Source: Sphaerimonospora mesophila NBRC 14179 = JCM 3151
GTDB lineage: Bacteria > Actinomycetota > Actinomycetes > Streptosporangiales > Streptosporangiaceae
Reading direction: 5' to 3'
Length of the DNA stretch: 34,491 bases
NCBI GenBank assembly: GCA_001552515.1
Contig: BCRI01000077.1
Span: forward strand, 1 to 34,491
The position numbers were made by a program, and so were the translations under genes. The notes beneath the pieces are model-generated. The model worked only from the letters and a program-made list of their open reading frames with translations, had not been told where the DNA came from and did not search any database. Of the stretch, positions 22,835-31,040 are shown piece after piece; position 1 is the stretch's first letter; the number at the start of each line of letters is the position of its first letter.

Positions 22835-23186
22835 CGGCATTTCCCCCGTTTCGTCACTGTAGGTACTCCTTGGCTACTCTCCGTATCCGTACGGTGATGG
22901 GGTCAAACCCAACAGTCACAGAAGCCGTGAAATAGCGAAAACAGCCCCAGAGGGACGGGTAATTCGCACGGATTGGTCCGATTTCTCATTCTTTTTCCGG
23001 CGGCCGTCCCACCGGACGCGGGGGGTTCCTTGAATCTTCTTGACACACCCCACAACCCGACGCGACCGGGGTTTTCGCACGGCGACGGCACGGCATGTCG
23101 CGGCAGGCGTTGGTGTACGTTCGAAGTGCCCGCGGGACGATTTCCAGGCCGCCGGGCGGGGGGCGTCACGGGGCGAGGTGGGTTGA
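22835..23186. other. Gene-free 352-bp divergent intergenic region
   Basis: It separates the secreted repeat protein gene (minus) from the small hypothetical gene at 23187 (plus). It has AT-richer patches around 22920-23000 and TTGACA at 23040-23045, but no -10 box at the expected distance. I see no RNA gene or strong repeat. Confidence 0.45.
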
Positions 23187-23525
23187 TTGAACGACGAGCT
23201 CGTGAACGGGGAACATCGGGTGGCCGGCGTCACCGCCGACCTCGACATGCTGTTCGGCGAGGTCGAGGCGCTGCGCGAGCTGGCCGGCGACCCGCAGGCG
23301 TCGGCGGACCAGGCGCGAGTCTACGACTTCAGCATCCGGTGGGGGACGTTGCTGGCGGGCCGGCTCCCGCGCCTGGAGCACTACTACCGGCACGGCGGTC
23401 TCACGCCGGAGGAGCGGGCACGCTATGGCGCGCTGCGCGCCGCCCTGCGGGAGGCGCTGCCGGTGATGGAGCGGCTGGGCATCGCGCGTCCGACCATCCC
23501 GCTCGGCGGCACGGACGACCGGTGA
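23187..23525 (+). CDS. Hypothetical small acidic helical protein
   Basis: 112 residues from TTG 23187, supported by GAGGTGGG a few bases upstream; GTG codons at 23202 and 23220 are alternatives. The sequence is rich in Leu, Ala, Arg and Glu and should be mostly alpha-helical (LDMLFGEVEALRELAGD; LRAALREALPVMERLG). There is no signal peptide, membrane helix or Cys pair, so it is probably cytoplasmic. I do not recognise a family. It stands alone, convergent with the redox operon, with only 22 bases between the stop codons. Confidence 0.65.
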   Translation: MNDELVNGEHRVAGVTADLDMLFGEVEALRELAGDPQASADQARVYDFSIRWGTLLAGRLPRLEHYYRHGGLTPEERARYGALRAALREALPVMERLGIARPTIPLGGTDDR

Positions 23526-23547
23526 GGCGGACGCGCACTTTCACGGA

Positions 23548-23841
23548 TCACGGGAACAGGAACTCGGGGCCGCGCAGCGTGATCCCGTTGTACGGGTCGG
23601 GGCACGCCGAATCGGCGCAGGTGAGCGCGACCATATAGGCGTCCAGCGGCTCGCTGCGGAACAGGAAGCCCAGATAGAGGGCGTCACCCACGTGGAACCC
23701 CCCTGAGCCGCAGCCGGCGCAGGTCTTCCGGTCCCGGTGGATCCGCTCGCGGACCCGTTCTCGCTGCGCCTCGGTCAGCGTGATGAGCTCGGGACGGCGT
23801 ACGACCTCGACGCCGCCCTCAATCAGATCTCCGCGTCCCAT
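23548..23841 (-). CDS. Small zinc-ribbon-like hypothetical protein, last gene of the redox operon
   Basis: 97 residues. The ATG at 23841 shares one base with the stop of the molybdopterin protein gene (TGATG) and follows GGAGA, so translation is coupled. CAGC (Cys41, Cys44) and CADSAC (Cys75, Cys80) form a likely four-Cys zinc or iron site. The first 40 residues are a charged helix (TEAQRERVRERIHRD). No signal peptide. Function unknown; tight coupling suggests an assembly factor or partner of the cytochrome b-molybdopterin protein. The frame is open far upstream, but that is a shadow of the preceding gene. Confidence 0.75.
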   Translation of the reverse strand: MGRGDLIEGGVEVVRRPELITLTEAQRERVRERIHRDRKTCAGCGSGGFHVGDALYLGFLFRSEPLDAYMVALTCADSACPDPYNGITLRGPEFLFP

Positions 23842-25334
23842 CAGATCTCCACGTCCTTGTCGAAGTAGGCGTTGTCCTCGCGCCATCCGCCCATCCCCAT
23901 CCCGATCTTGGAGTAGTCGGCGACGAACTCGATCTGCTCGATCCACTTGGCCATCTTGAAGCCGACCTGGGTCTCCAGCCGCAGCCGCAGCGGGGCGCCG
24001 TGCTTGATCGGCAGCGGCTCGCCGTTCATCTCGTACGCGAGCAGGACCTGGGGGTAGTAGGCCAGTTCCAGGTCGATGACCTCGTAGAACTGCCCGCCCC
24101 CGACGCCCGGTGCGCTCGGTTCGTCCCGGCGGTTCTCCTGCATGGTCAGGAAGCAGATGTAGCGCGCCTCCGGCAGCGGCCTGACCAGCTCCACCAGGTC
24201 GCGCAGCGGCAGCCCGCCCCATTTGCCCACGCTCGACCAGCCCTGCACGCAGTTGTGCAGCACGCACTGGGTCTGCTTACCGCGCAGCGCCCGGATGTCC
24301 GCCAGCGTGAGTGTGACCGGGTTCTCCACCAGCCCGCCGACCCGCAGCTCCCAGTTGGCGAAATCGTGCACCGCCATGATCTTGTACGCATCGCAGTCGG
24401 GCGGCTTGCCGTTCACCCGGTGCTGCGGGCTGATGGCGGAGACCGGGTAGTCCTGCCGGGACCGGCACGGACGCAGCAGCAGCCGCTTGACCACGCCGTT
24501 GAACGCGCCGAGCCTGCGCTGCACGGAACGCGGGCTCCGCAGGCTCCACACGGTGACGGCCACGTGCACCGCCACGATCGCCGCGATGATGGCCAGGGAC
24601 AGCCAGAACGCGAGCGTAAGGTTCCGGGCCGATCCGAAGATCATGAGGGCGTTGAGACGCGGCCAGCCCCAGAACGTGATCATCATCAGATGCCCGGCCG
24701 TGAACACGACGAACGCGAGCAGACCGAGGTAGTGCAGACTGCGCGCGGCCTGCCGGCCACCCCACATCTGGACGAACCATGGGAAACGCGCCTCCAGTGC
24801 CGGCGCCTGCGCGAGCCCGGTCAGGATCTGGAACGGGGCGAGCACGAAGATCACCCCGGCGTACGTCAGTTTCTGCAGCGCGTCGAACGGCTGACCCGGC
24901 ATCATCGGCGGCAGCTGGAACCTGTCGTAGGTGACCAGGTCGTGCCAGGCCGCCGGGAAGATGTCCCACGAGGTGGGCAGGTAGCGGCGCCACTGACCGG
25001 TGGCGAACAGCAGGATCACGTACGAGATGCCGAGCAGGAGCCAGCCGACCACGGTGAAGAAGTGCCAGTGCCGGCCTATCCCGATCTTCTTGTGGCCGGG
25101 CAGCGACACGATCGGCGAGTAGTCCTCCTCCTCGTCCAGTGTGTCGTACAGCTTGTCCTTCGGCATCGTCTTGCGGGTGAACCTCGCCCACTCGGTGCCC
25201 GGTCTGCTGTGATCGCGCCAGTAGAGCTTCGGGTGGGTGCCGAGGATCTCGATCCCGCTGCGGATGAGCAGGGTGACGAAGAGCACGTTCAGCCAGTGTT
25301 CGATCCGCAGCCATGCCGGAAAGTCGTTGTGCAT
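23841..25334 (-). CDS. Cytochrome b-type membrane domain fused to a sulfite-oxidase/MsrP-like molybdopterin domain
   Basis: 497 residues. The N-terminal ~280 residues hold about five membrane helices with His residues placed as heme b ligands (IEHWLN, GRHWHF, SLHYLG, AGHLMM, AVHVAV), like thiosulfate-reductase or formate-dehydrogenase cytochrome b subunits. The C-terminal ~200 residues are an oxidoreductase molybdopterin-binding domain; Cys362 in NCVQGWS corresponds to the Mo-ligand Cys of MsrP/YedY. There is no Tat signal. The very basic loop after the last helix (RSPRSVQRRLG) predicts the Mo domain on the cytoplasmic side, unlike MsrP. ATG 25334 follows GGGGGA. The substrate is unknown; electrons could pass between the heme domain and the molybdopterin centre within one chain. 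Confidence 0.88.
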   Translation of the reverse strand: MHNDFPAWLRIEHWLNVLFVTLLIRSGIEILGTHPKLYWRDHSRPGTEWARFTRKTMPKDKLYDTLDEEEDYSPIVSLPGHKKIGIGRHWHFFTVVGWLLLGISYVILLFATGQWRRYLPTSWDIFPAAWHDLVTYDRFQLPPMMPGQPFDALQKLTYAGVIFVLAPFQILTGLAQAPALEARFPWFVQMWGGRQAARSLHYLGLLAFVVFTAGHLMMITFWGWPRLNALMIFGSARNLTLAFWLSLAIIAAIVAVHVAVTVWSLRSPRSVQRRLGAFNGVVKRLLLRPCRSRQDYPVSAISPQHRVNGKPPDCDAYKIMAVHDFANWELRVGGLVENPVTLTLADIRALRGKQTQCVLHNCVQGWSSVGKWGGLPLRDLVELVRPLPEARYICFLTMQENRRDEPSAPGVGGGQFYEVIDLELAYYPQVLLAYEMNGEPLPIKHGAPLRLRLETQVGFKMAKWIEQIEFVADYSKIGMGMGGWREDNAYFDKDVEI

Positions 25335-25377
25335 CGCGGTGGTCCCCCGTCAGATCCGTCTGATCGGCTGCACGCCG

Positions 25378-25875
25378 TCAGTCATGCCAGCACCGTGTCC
25401 GCGGATACGCGACGTTCATTCCCGTGACGACCGAGAAGTGCAGGGCCAGGAACAGCAGGCCCATCGCCAGGGTCAGGTTGCCGAGGGGATAGTGCCAGCG
25501 GCCGACCATCTGCGGCAGGCCGGGCAGCCCCACGGCGCGGCTGGCGAAGTACATGGTGATCGACGCCAGCGACACCGCGCTGCCCAGGGCCCACCCCGAC
25601 CGGGTCAGCGACGGAACGGTCCCCACCGACATCGCGAACGCGGCCAGCAGCGATCCGATGATCATCAGCAGGAACCAGACGACGACGTAGGCCGGGACGT
25701 CGAAGTGCCGGATCAGCAGGAACATCTGGGCCACCGCGGTGGCCCCGAGCAGCGCCATTCCCCCGGCGGTCGTCGTCTTCGGCGCGTTGAACGCGAAGTA
25801 TCGGTAGAACGAGACGAGCTTGCCCAGCCCCGTCCAGTGGAGCGGCCCCCTCCGGCGGATCGGTTCAGTGGCCAC
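25378..25875 (-). CDS. Small four-helix membrane protein of the redox operon
   Basis: 165 residues with four predicted membrane helices: around GGMALLGATAVAQMFLLI, VVVWFLLMIIGSLLAAFAM, GWALGSAVSLASITMYFA and LGNLTLAMGLLFLALHFSVV. His residues in RHFDVP, RWHYPLG and ALHFSVV could bind heme or quinone. GTG 25875 is preceded by AGGAG and overlaps the hemerythrin stop by 11 bases. The gap to the next gene is 43 bases. I do not recognise a named family. By context it may be a quinone-interacting or membrane-anchor subunit of the adjacent cytochrome b-molybdopterin protein. Confidence 0.8.
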   Translation of the reverse strand: MATEPIRRRGPLHWTGLGKLVSFYRYFAFNAPKTTTAGGMALLGATAVAQMFLLIRHFDVPAYVVVWFLLMIIGSLLAAFAMSVGTVPSLTRSGWALGSAVSLASITMYFASRAVGLPGLPQMVGRWHYPLGNLTLAMGLLFLALHFSVVTGMNVAYPRTRCWHD

Positions 25876-26479
25876 CGCGCACGCTCCTACGGCCGCCGCG
25901 CCGCACGCCGCGCGCGAACAGGCGTCCGGGTCCGCGCAGCAGCATGCGCTCCAGCCGGTGGCGGGCCCGCAGCATCCTCGACGACCGCAGCCGCGCCAGA
26001 CGTTTCTGCAGCCTCCCCCCGAGCTCGACGAGCCGTTCCTCGTCCATCTGCCGCTCGACCTCGGGGAACATCTCCAGTTCCTCGTCCAGATGGGCGTGGG
26101 CCTCCAGCACGTCGTGCATCACCCGCAGCTCCTCCTCGAACCGGGCGCCGCCGGGGTCGGCGCGCAGCAGCGCGGCGAGCTGGTCGGTCATCTGGCGGTG
26201 CTCCGACCACGCGGCGTCGAGGTCGGTGTGGATGTCGCCGATCTCCGGATAGAAGATGTCCTCCTCGATCCGCTCGTGCATCTGCACCTCGCCGTACAGC
26301 TCTGCGGTCAGCGCCCGACGCTGCTCGACGTCGTCGCGCGAGGTATGCGAGAGCCGTTCCATGATCCCGCGCAGGACGCCATGATGCTCGTAGAGCACCC
26401 GCGTCGCCGTCTTCGGCGGGGTGGTCACCCGCTGATCACGCTTCTTGCGCTCGGTGAGTACCTGTGTGCCCTTTTTCAT
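25865..26479 (-). CDS. Hemerythrin-like (HHE cation-binding) protein
   Basis: 204 residues from ATG 26479, which overlaps the Rieske stop as ATGA. HHE domain at about 28-150: His32 (EHHGVL), His68 and Glu72 (MHERIEEDIFYPEI), His94 (SEHRQM), His128/His130 and Glu134 (HAHLDEELEMFPEV). These are the ligands of a non-heme di-iron centre in a four-helix bundle that binds O2 or reacts with NO or peroxide. The N-terminus is Lys/Arg-rich, and the last ~45 residues are strongly basic (Arg-rich), which might bind nucleic acid or an acidic partner. Cytoplasmic. Its place in a redox operon suggests oxygen/NO sensing or iron handling. Confidence 0.9.
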   Translation of the reverse strand: MKKGTQVLTERKKRDQRVTTPPKTATRVLYEHHGVLRGIMERLSHTSRDDVEQRRALTAELYGEVQMHERIEEDIFYPEIGDIHTDLDAAWSEHRQMTDQLAALLRADPGGARFEEELRVMHDVLEAHAHLDEELEMFPEVERQMDEERLVELGGRLQKRLARLRSSRMLRARHRLERMLLRGPGRLFARGVRRGGRRSVRGGH

Positions 26480-27513
26480 CGCTGCATCTCCCGTTGCCGC
26501 GGCACTCTCTCCTTGTGGCCGGGCTCCTGCCGGTCGGGGGAGATCTCCCGCTGCTCGGCCGTCCGCCACCCGTGCACCACGGCGCTTCCGGGCGGTGCCG
26601 TCGTCACCGGCGGCACGCGGCGCACCTCGATGCGCCCGTCGCGGACGCGGGTCTGGAAGCACGGCGCCGCTGCGACGGCGGGGCCGTTCCTGCTCTCCCC
26701 CGTCTCCAGATCGAACGCCGATCCGTGCCAGGGGCACACGATCGTGCCGTCCCGCAGCCAGCCCTGGGACAGCGGACCGCCCAGGTGCGGGCAGGTGTCG
26801 CCGAGGGCGTGGATCCGGCCGTTCGACCGGACCAGCACGATGCCGACGTCACCGGCCTGCACACGCCGCGGCGTGCCCTCCCGCAGCTCGTCCACGCCGA
26901 GCACCGGGATGAACTCGCGCGGCTGCAGGAGCCTGTCCGCCTCCTGCTCCGACTGGTCGACGCCGATGCGGTGCCGGAAGGTGAGGCCGCCGCCGAGATA
27001 GCCGCTGAGCGCCATCACCGGATAGCCGAGCAGGGTGGCCAGGCGCCCCCGCCCATGCCGTCCCCGGCTGCGTTCCCACCAGGACCAGCCGAACATGCCG
27101 AGTGCGACGGCGTTGAGCGCGCCGTGGACGAGCCCGAGCCGCCGTGCGTAGTCATGGGTGTACTGCCAGTCGGTGAGACCGGTCACCGCCGCGCCCAGTG
27201 CGCCCACGACCCCGAGCCCCACCGCCCTGCGGGCGGCACGCTGATAGCCCGCACGTTCCCGCCGGCCCTTCCCGGCCCCCATGGCGTCCAGGACCAGCGC
27301 CGTCGTCCATGACCCGATCGGCACGTCGGTGAGCGCGGGATGCAGCGGATGCCCGAACCACACGCCGTGCAGTAATCCGCGGACCGGCCCCTGAGAGATG
27401 CCGAGCACGTTCTGGACGAGCGCGTAGCCGTGCTCGAGCGTGTGGCCCGGTCTGTCGAGCCATTCCTGGCCCTCGATCTTCCGCATCAGCCGTTCGAGCG
27501 CGTGCTGAGCCAT
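26476..27513 (-). CDS. DUF2231 membrane domain fused to a Rieske [2Fe-2S] domain
   Basis: 345 residues. The N-terminal half has DUF2231 features: GHPLHPALTDVPIGSW at 54-69 and several membrane helices, with His residues that could bind heme. The C-terminal half is a Rieske domain (about 200-300): CPHLGG with Cys241 and His243, and CPWHGSAFDLETG with Cys260 and His263, the four cluster ligands. The N-terminus resembles proteins in which these two modules are fused in actinobacteria. ATG 27513 has GGGAG upstream. First gene of the five-gene operon that ends at 23548; it probably feeds electrons to or from the membrane. The last ~45 residues are a charged tail. Confidence 0.9.
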   Translation of the reverse strand: MAQHALERLMRKIEGQEWLDRPGHTLEHGYALVQNVLGISQGPVRGLLHGVWFGHPLHPALTDVPIGSWTTALVLDAMGAGKGRRERAGYQRAARRAVGLGVVGALGAAVTGLTDWQYTHDYARRLGLVHGALNAVALGMFGWSWWERSRGRHGRGRLATLLGYPVMALSGYLGGGLTFRHRIGVDQSEQEADRLLQPREFIPVLGVDELREGTPRRVQAGDVGIVLVRSNGRIHALGDTCPHLGGPLSQGWLRDGTIVCPWHGSAFDLETGESRNGPAVAAAPCFQTRVRDGRIEVRRVPPVTTAPPGSAVVHGWRTAEQREISPDRQEPGHKERVPRQREMQR

Positions 27514-27579
27514 TCCTGACTCCCATCTCGTGCATCGGGTCGCCCTCCCGCGGATGCACCGGGAAGATCCGAGGAGGTG

Positions 27580-27605
27580 TCACCGGCCGGACCGGCCGCC
27601 GGTGA
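27580..27605 (-). terminator. Hairpin between the Asp-box membrane protein gene and the redox operon
   Basis: Perfect 8-bp stem TCACCGGC (27580-27587) and GCCGGTGA (27598-27605) with a GC-rich 10-nt loop that itself can pair. It lies about 130 bases downstream of the 27737 stop and upstream of the Rieske gene, so it may terminate the former. It could instead be in the leader of the redox operon. Confidence 0.35.
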
Positions 27606-27736
27606 AGTGCGCCATGACCGTGCGCCGCCGTGCCGTACGCCCCTGCGCGGCGCTTATTGCTGGTGCCCGAACAGATCGCCCATAAACCCCAAATGGGATG
27701 AAAGGGGACAGCGGGGCCGTGACCGATGCGGACCGG

Positions 27737-29257
27737 TCAGGCCCGTCTCATCGTGCGAACGGCCAGGGCGACGACCACGGCGCACAGGGCGATCGCGAGC
27801 AGTACGGCGACGCCGTACGTGTCCAACCATCCGCCGCTCCAGCCCAGGAACGGCAGGTAGACGGCGGCGAACGTCAACGGCACCGCGACGAGGGCGCGCA
27901 CACCCCGCAGCGGGCGGCTCGACACCGTGACGATCAGCACGGCCGCACCGCCGAGCAGCACCAGCGAGGCGCCGATGCCCATGGAGACCGCGTCCCCGAT
28001 GTCTTTCCTGCTCATCACGATGAGCAGCGCGCCGAGCCACAGCGTCACGCCGGAGAACGCGAACCAGGCCGGTGAGCGGCGAGCCGCCCCGGCGAGCCAG
28101 AGGACGACGAGCAGCACGATGAGCGCCGCCAGAGCGGCCACCCCGGTCTCCCCGCTGATCGCCTCGCCGAAGCCGGCGAGCGGCACCGCCGCCTGCTCGG
28201 ACAGGCCCCGCCCGTCCCCGGCGAAGCCGAGCCGGTGCCACCCCCCGGCGACGTCACGCAGCACCACCCCGTCCGTTCCGTTGGCGACCGCCACAAGGTG
28301 GCCGCCCGGCACGGGCAGGATCGTCACGGCCACCGAAGCGGCAGGATCGGACGGCCGGCCCTGCGGGTCCGGGTTCTCATAGTGCCGGTCCAGCAGCCGC
28401 TGCCGTCCCGGGGAGATCTCCCACGCGGTCGACCAGGAGGCTCCGCCGTCGGCCGACTCCTCGACCTTCAGCCGCCCCGGGACGACGCGATAGCAGCGCC
28501 GCGGCTCGTCGGGCACGCAGGCGGCGGTCCGCGGCCGCCCCGACGGCGCGCCCTGCCACGTGCGCCACGACCGACCCTGGTCGCTCGTCGCGAGGGCGGC
28601 GCCCCCTTCCCCGCTGACGCCGGAGAACACCACGATCGCCGAGTCGTGCACCTCCACGTGTCCGGCCGACGACGCGGGGAGCATGGGGGAGGTGGCGGTC
28701 ACCGCGAACACCGCGGCGGGCAGGACGACCATGGTCCGGGCCCGCCGGGCCGCCCGCTCCGCCGCGGGGCCGCCGGCGACACGACGCCGGACCAGCCAGG
28801 CCACGGCCAGGAACGGCAGCGCGACCAGGTCGGTCGGGTCGGCGATCACCTGGGCGGGTGGCGTGAACAGGCCCCACACGGCGGTGGCCGTCTCGGCTCC
28901 GGCCGCCGTCGTCTTCACCAGTGTGAAGAGCGCCCCGGTCAGCAGGATCGCCGCCACCGCGGTCCACTCCCCCGAAGGCTTCTCGCGTGGGTCGGAAGGC
29001 CGGCGTACGGCACGGGCCGCCGCTTCCGCAATGCGGATCGCCGACGCGAACGGCAACGCCAGCAGCGCAGGCGCGACCAGCATCCCGGCGAAATCGCTGA
29101 GCTTTCCGGTGACCGCTCCCGGCCACAGCCGCTTGAGCAGGTGATCGTTGACGATGAGCAGGCCGATGGCCGCCATCGTCACCGGGTGGCCGAGCCAGGC
29201 GGCCGCCCGCGCCGTCGCCTCGCCGTGCCGAACCGTCCGAGGACTCGGAGTGGTCAC
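27737..29257 (-). CDS. Multi-pass membrane protein with an extracytoplasmic domain carrying Asp-box (BNR-like) motifs
   Basis: 506 residues from GTG 29257, which has GAGGCGAG upstream; the frame runs further 5' but that part lacks membrane character and looks non-coding. Three or four membrane helices lie in the N-terminal ~170 residues and about five in the C-terminal ~150. Between them is a soluble domain with two Asp-box motifs, SDQGRSW and SADGGASW, as in sialidase-type or BNR beta-propeller proteins. Two Cys (TAACVPDEPRRCYR) may form a disulfide, which suits an outside location. No catalytic sialidase residues are recognised. It is probably a monocistronic gene. Function unknown. Confidence 0.75.
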   Translation of the reverse strand: MTTPSPRTVRHGEATARAAAWLGHPVTMAAIGLLIVNDHLLKRLWPGAVTGKLSDFAGMLVAPALLALPFASAIRIAEAAARAVRRPSDPREKPSGEWTAVAAILLTGALFTLVKTTAAGAETATAVWGLFTPPAQVIADPTDLVALPFLAVAWLVRRRVAGGPAAERAARRARTMVVLPAAVFAVTATSPMLPASSAGHVEVHDSAIVVFSGVSGEGGAALATSDQGRSWRTWQGAPSGRPRTAACVPDEPRRCYRVVPGRLKVEESADGGASWSTAWEISPGRQRLLDRHYENPDPQGRPSDPAASVAVTILPVPGGHLVAVANGTDGVVLRDVAGGWHRLGFAGDGRGLSEQAAVPLAGFGEAISGETGVAALAALIVLLVVLWLAGAARRSPAWFAFSGVTLWLGALLIVMSRKDIGDAVSMGIGASLVLLGGAAVLIVTVSSRPLRGVRALVAVPLTFAAVYLPFLGWSGGWLDTYGVAVLLAIALCAVVVALAVRTMRRA

Positions 29258-29453
29258 GCTCGCCTCGCCTGATCTCGTCGCTCCCCCGCCGGTTCGACGA
29301 TCACGCCGGTCGGGCTCTCGGTCCCGCACTTGTAGATCGTCGAACCCCACGACAGGCGTTACGAGTTCAGGCCACGCTCCACCAGGGGACGCAGCACGCC
29401 GACGGCCGCCCGGCCGGGCGAAGGGCGCGCCGTCGATATCGGCTCGCGCTCGG

Positions 29454-29927
29454 TCACGCCTTCGATTCGGCGCGTCGCTCGTAGCGTGAGCGTGCGAGAC
29501 GATGGGCCGTACGCAGCAGTTCACGGGTCGCCGATTCCGTACGTGGGCCCGGGTTCACCACCGCCAGCCAGCCGAGGCCTCCGTAGACGGGGTGCGCGAT
29601 CACGGTGTCGGAGGCGCCGGGGTCGACCTCGGCGGGGGCCGGTTCGCGTGGCGCGTGACCGGTCCACCGGAGGAACGCCTCCCGCCCGGCGGAGATGTTC
29701 ACGCGGAAGGCGTCCGTACGGTCCAGACGCGATGCCTCGTCACCGGGATAGTCCTTGGTCACGATCGTCGCGAACGGCTGCGTCGCCGTGGGCATGACCC
29801 CGTCGGGCGCGTAGTAGAAGAACGTGTCGCCCCAGCTGATCTCCGGCGAGCCGTCGCCGGGTGCCGGTCTGAAGGTCAGGACGCCGTCGAGGCCGTCCAC
29901 GAAGCCGATGATCTCCTCTATGGTCAT
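29454..29927 (-). CDS. DUF6194-family protein
   Basis: 157 residues from ATG 29927 (MTIEEIIGFVDG), preceded by GGAG; a GTG 15 bases upstream is the alternative. The sequence has the pattern I associate with DUF6194: SPEISWGDTFFYYAPDG, a FATIVTKDYPGDEASRLDR stretch, FRVNISAGREAF, then HPVYGGLGWLAVVNPG. Homologues are common single-domain cytoplasmic proteins of actinobacteria without known function; the fold is probably related to DUF1801/MmcQ-type small-molecule or DNA-binding proteins. It is divergent from the double-MerR regulator with only ~63 bases between the starts, so the regulator may control it. Confidence 0.75.
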   Translation of the reverse strand: MTIEEIIGFVDGLDGVLTFRPAPGDGSPEISWGDTFFYYAPDGVMPTATQPFATIVTKDYPGDEASRLDRTDAFRVNISAGREAFLRWTGHAPREPAPAEVDPGASDTVIAHPVYGGLGWLAVVNPGPRTESATRELLRTAHRLARSRYERRAESKA

Positions 29928-29990
29928 GTGCTCCAGCGTCACATTGAAGTGCTTGTGGAGACTTCGCCGCGGAAACCGAGGGGCTTCAGG

Positions 29991-30719
29991 ATGTCAGGTC
30001 TCAAATCGGGGGGTTTGCGCACCGTCGACGTCGCGCGGCGGGCGGGGTGCTCCGTTCAACAGGTGCGCGATCTGGAGCGCGACGGTGTGCTTCCACCGGC
30101 GGCACGCACGGCCAGGGGCTACCGGATCTACGGGGAGATACATCTGCAGTCGGCGCTGGCCTACCGAGCACTCGCGGCGGGCGCGGGTCCGGTCGAGGCC
30201 AAGAAGATCGTGCGGGCCGCGCACCTGTTCCCCGCCTCGCAGGTGGTGCTCGCCCTCCTGGACGCGGCGCACGCCCGGCTCGACGCGGAGCGCACGGAAC
30301 TGAGGCAGGCCGGGGAGGCCGCCCAGGCGATCTCCGGCGAGCCGATCGGAGCCGTACGCGCGTCGGACTCGATGAGCGTCTCCGAACTCGCGACCGCCCT
30401 CGGCGTCCGCCCCTCGACGTTGCGGCACTGGGACGCCGAAGGCCTCGTGGTCCCCGACCGCGACCGGGGAACGCGCCGATACACGCCGGCCCAGGTCCGG
30501 GATGCCCGCATCGTGCACCAACTTCGCAAGGCGGGCTACCGCATCGCGCCCCTTCGCGCCCTCCTCCCGGAGCTGCGGCGCGCCCGCCGGTCTGACGACG
30601 TCGCCGCCGCGCTGGCCGCCAGAGACGCCGACATCGCGGCACGCTCCAGAGCACTGCTCGACGGAGCCGCCGCGCTCAGCGTCATCCTCTCCCTGCGAGA
30701 CCAAGTCTCCAGAATCTAA
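29991..30719 (+). CDS. Transcriptional regulator with two MerR-type helix-turn-helix domains
   Basis: 242 residues from ATG 29991 (GAGGGG upstream). The N-terminal MerR-like domain (about 8-75) reads LRTVDVARRAGCSVQQVRDL, then RGYRIYGE. The second (about 135-205) reads MSVSELATALGVRPSTLRHW followed by RGTRRYTPAQVRDARIV. A helical linker with LFPASQVVLALLDAAHARL joins them. Most MerR proteins have one such domain and dimerise; a tandem pair in one chain may bind one operator as a monomer. There is no Cys metal-sensing motif in the C-terminus, so a metal-sensor role is unlikely. It is divergent from the DUF6194 gene. Similar double-MerR proteins are known in actinobacteria. Confidence 0.87.
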   Translation: MSGLKSGGLRTVDVARRAGCSVQQVRDLERDGVLPPAARTARGYRIYGEIHLQSALAYRALAAGAGPVEAKKIVRAAHLFPASQVVLALLDAAHARLDAERTELRQAGEAAQAISGEPIGAVRASDSMSVSELATALGVRPSTLRHWDAEGLVVPDRDRGTRRYTPAQVRDARIVHQLRKAGYRIAPLRALLPELRRARRSDDVAAALAARDADIAARSRALLDGAAALSVILSLRDQVSRI

Positions 30720-31040
30720 CCTATGTTCTCAGTTCACATCATGCTCTAATGCTCGGCGTCTACACGACTCGCTCCTTTCCGGCGGCGTCACCGTCACCCT
30801 GCGCTGATCTACATGACAGAAGGCGGGCGGAATGGGGCTCACCCACCTCGATTCGGCTCATATGAAACGCCGGACCGCTGTGACGTTTCCGCTACCGCAC
30901 GCCTGATTAATGTATCCATCTCATCACAAGGCGTAGCCGTACGATGACGTAGGCCGTACCCGCTCGATCACGGGCGAGACCCGTGCAGCCGAAATCGAGA
31001 GGACCCCGTCCAGCAGCACGACCACGAAATCGGAGCCGAG
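30720..31040. other. Gene-free 321-bp stretch before the HExxH protein gene
   Basis: No convincing gene, RNA or terminator hairpin is visible. TAATGT at 30908-30913 could be a -10 box, but no good -35 box sits 16-18 bases before it. GCCGTAC occurs twice within 30920-30960. The start of the next gene has GGAG nearby. Confidence 0.4.

Noticed and set aside
22253-22897. Plus-strand open frame of 214 codons
   Set aside because: No ribosome binding site or known pattern; the opposite strand has a signal peptide and a good ribosome binding site.
27622-27653. Plus-strand hairpin GCGCCGC/GCGGCGC followed by TTATT, terminator-like
   Set aside because: Loop of 18 bases and no plus-strand gene ends upstream; nearby genes are on the minus strand.
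29258-29453. Extension of the Asp-box protein N-terminus into this region
   Set aside because: The added residues are charged and Arg/Gly-rich without helix or signal features; GTG 29257 has a ribosome binding site.
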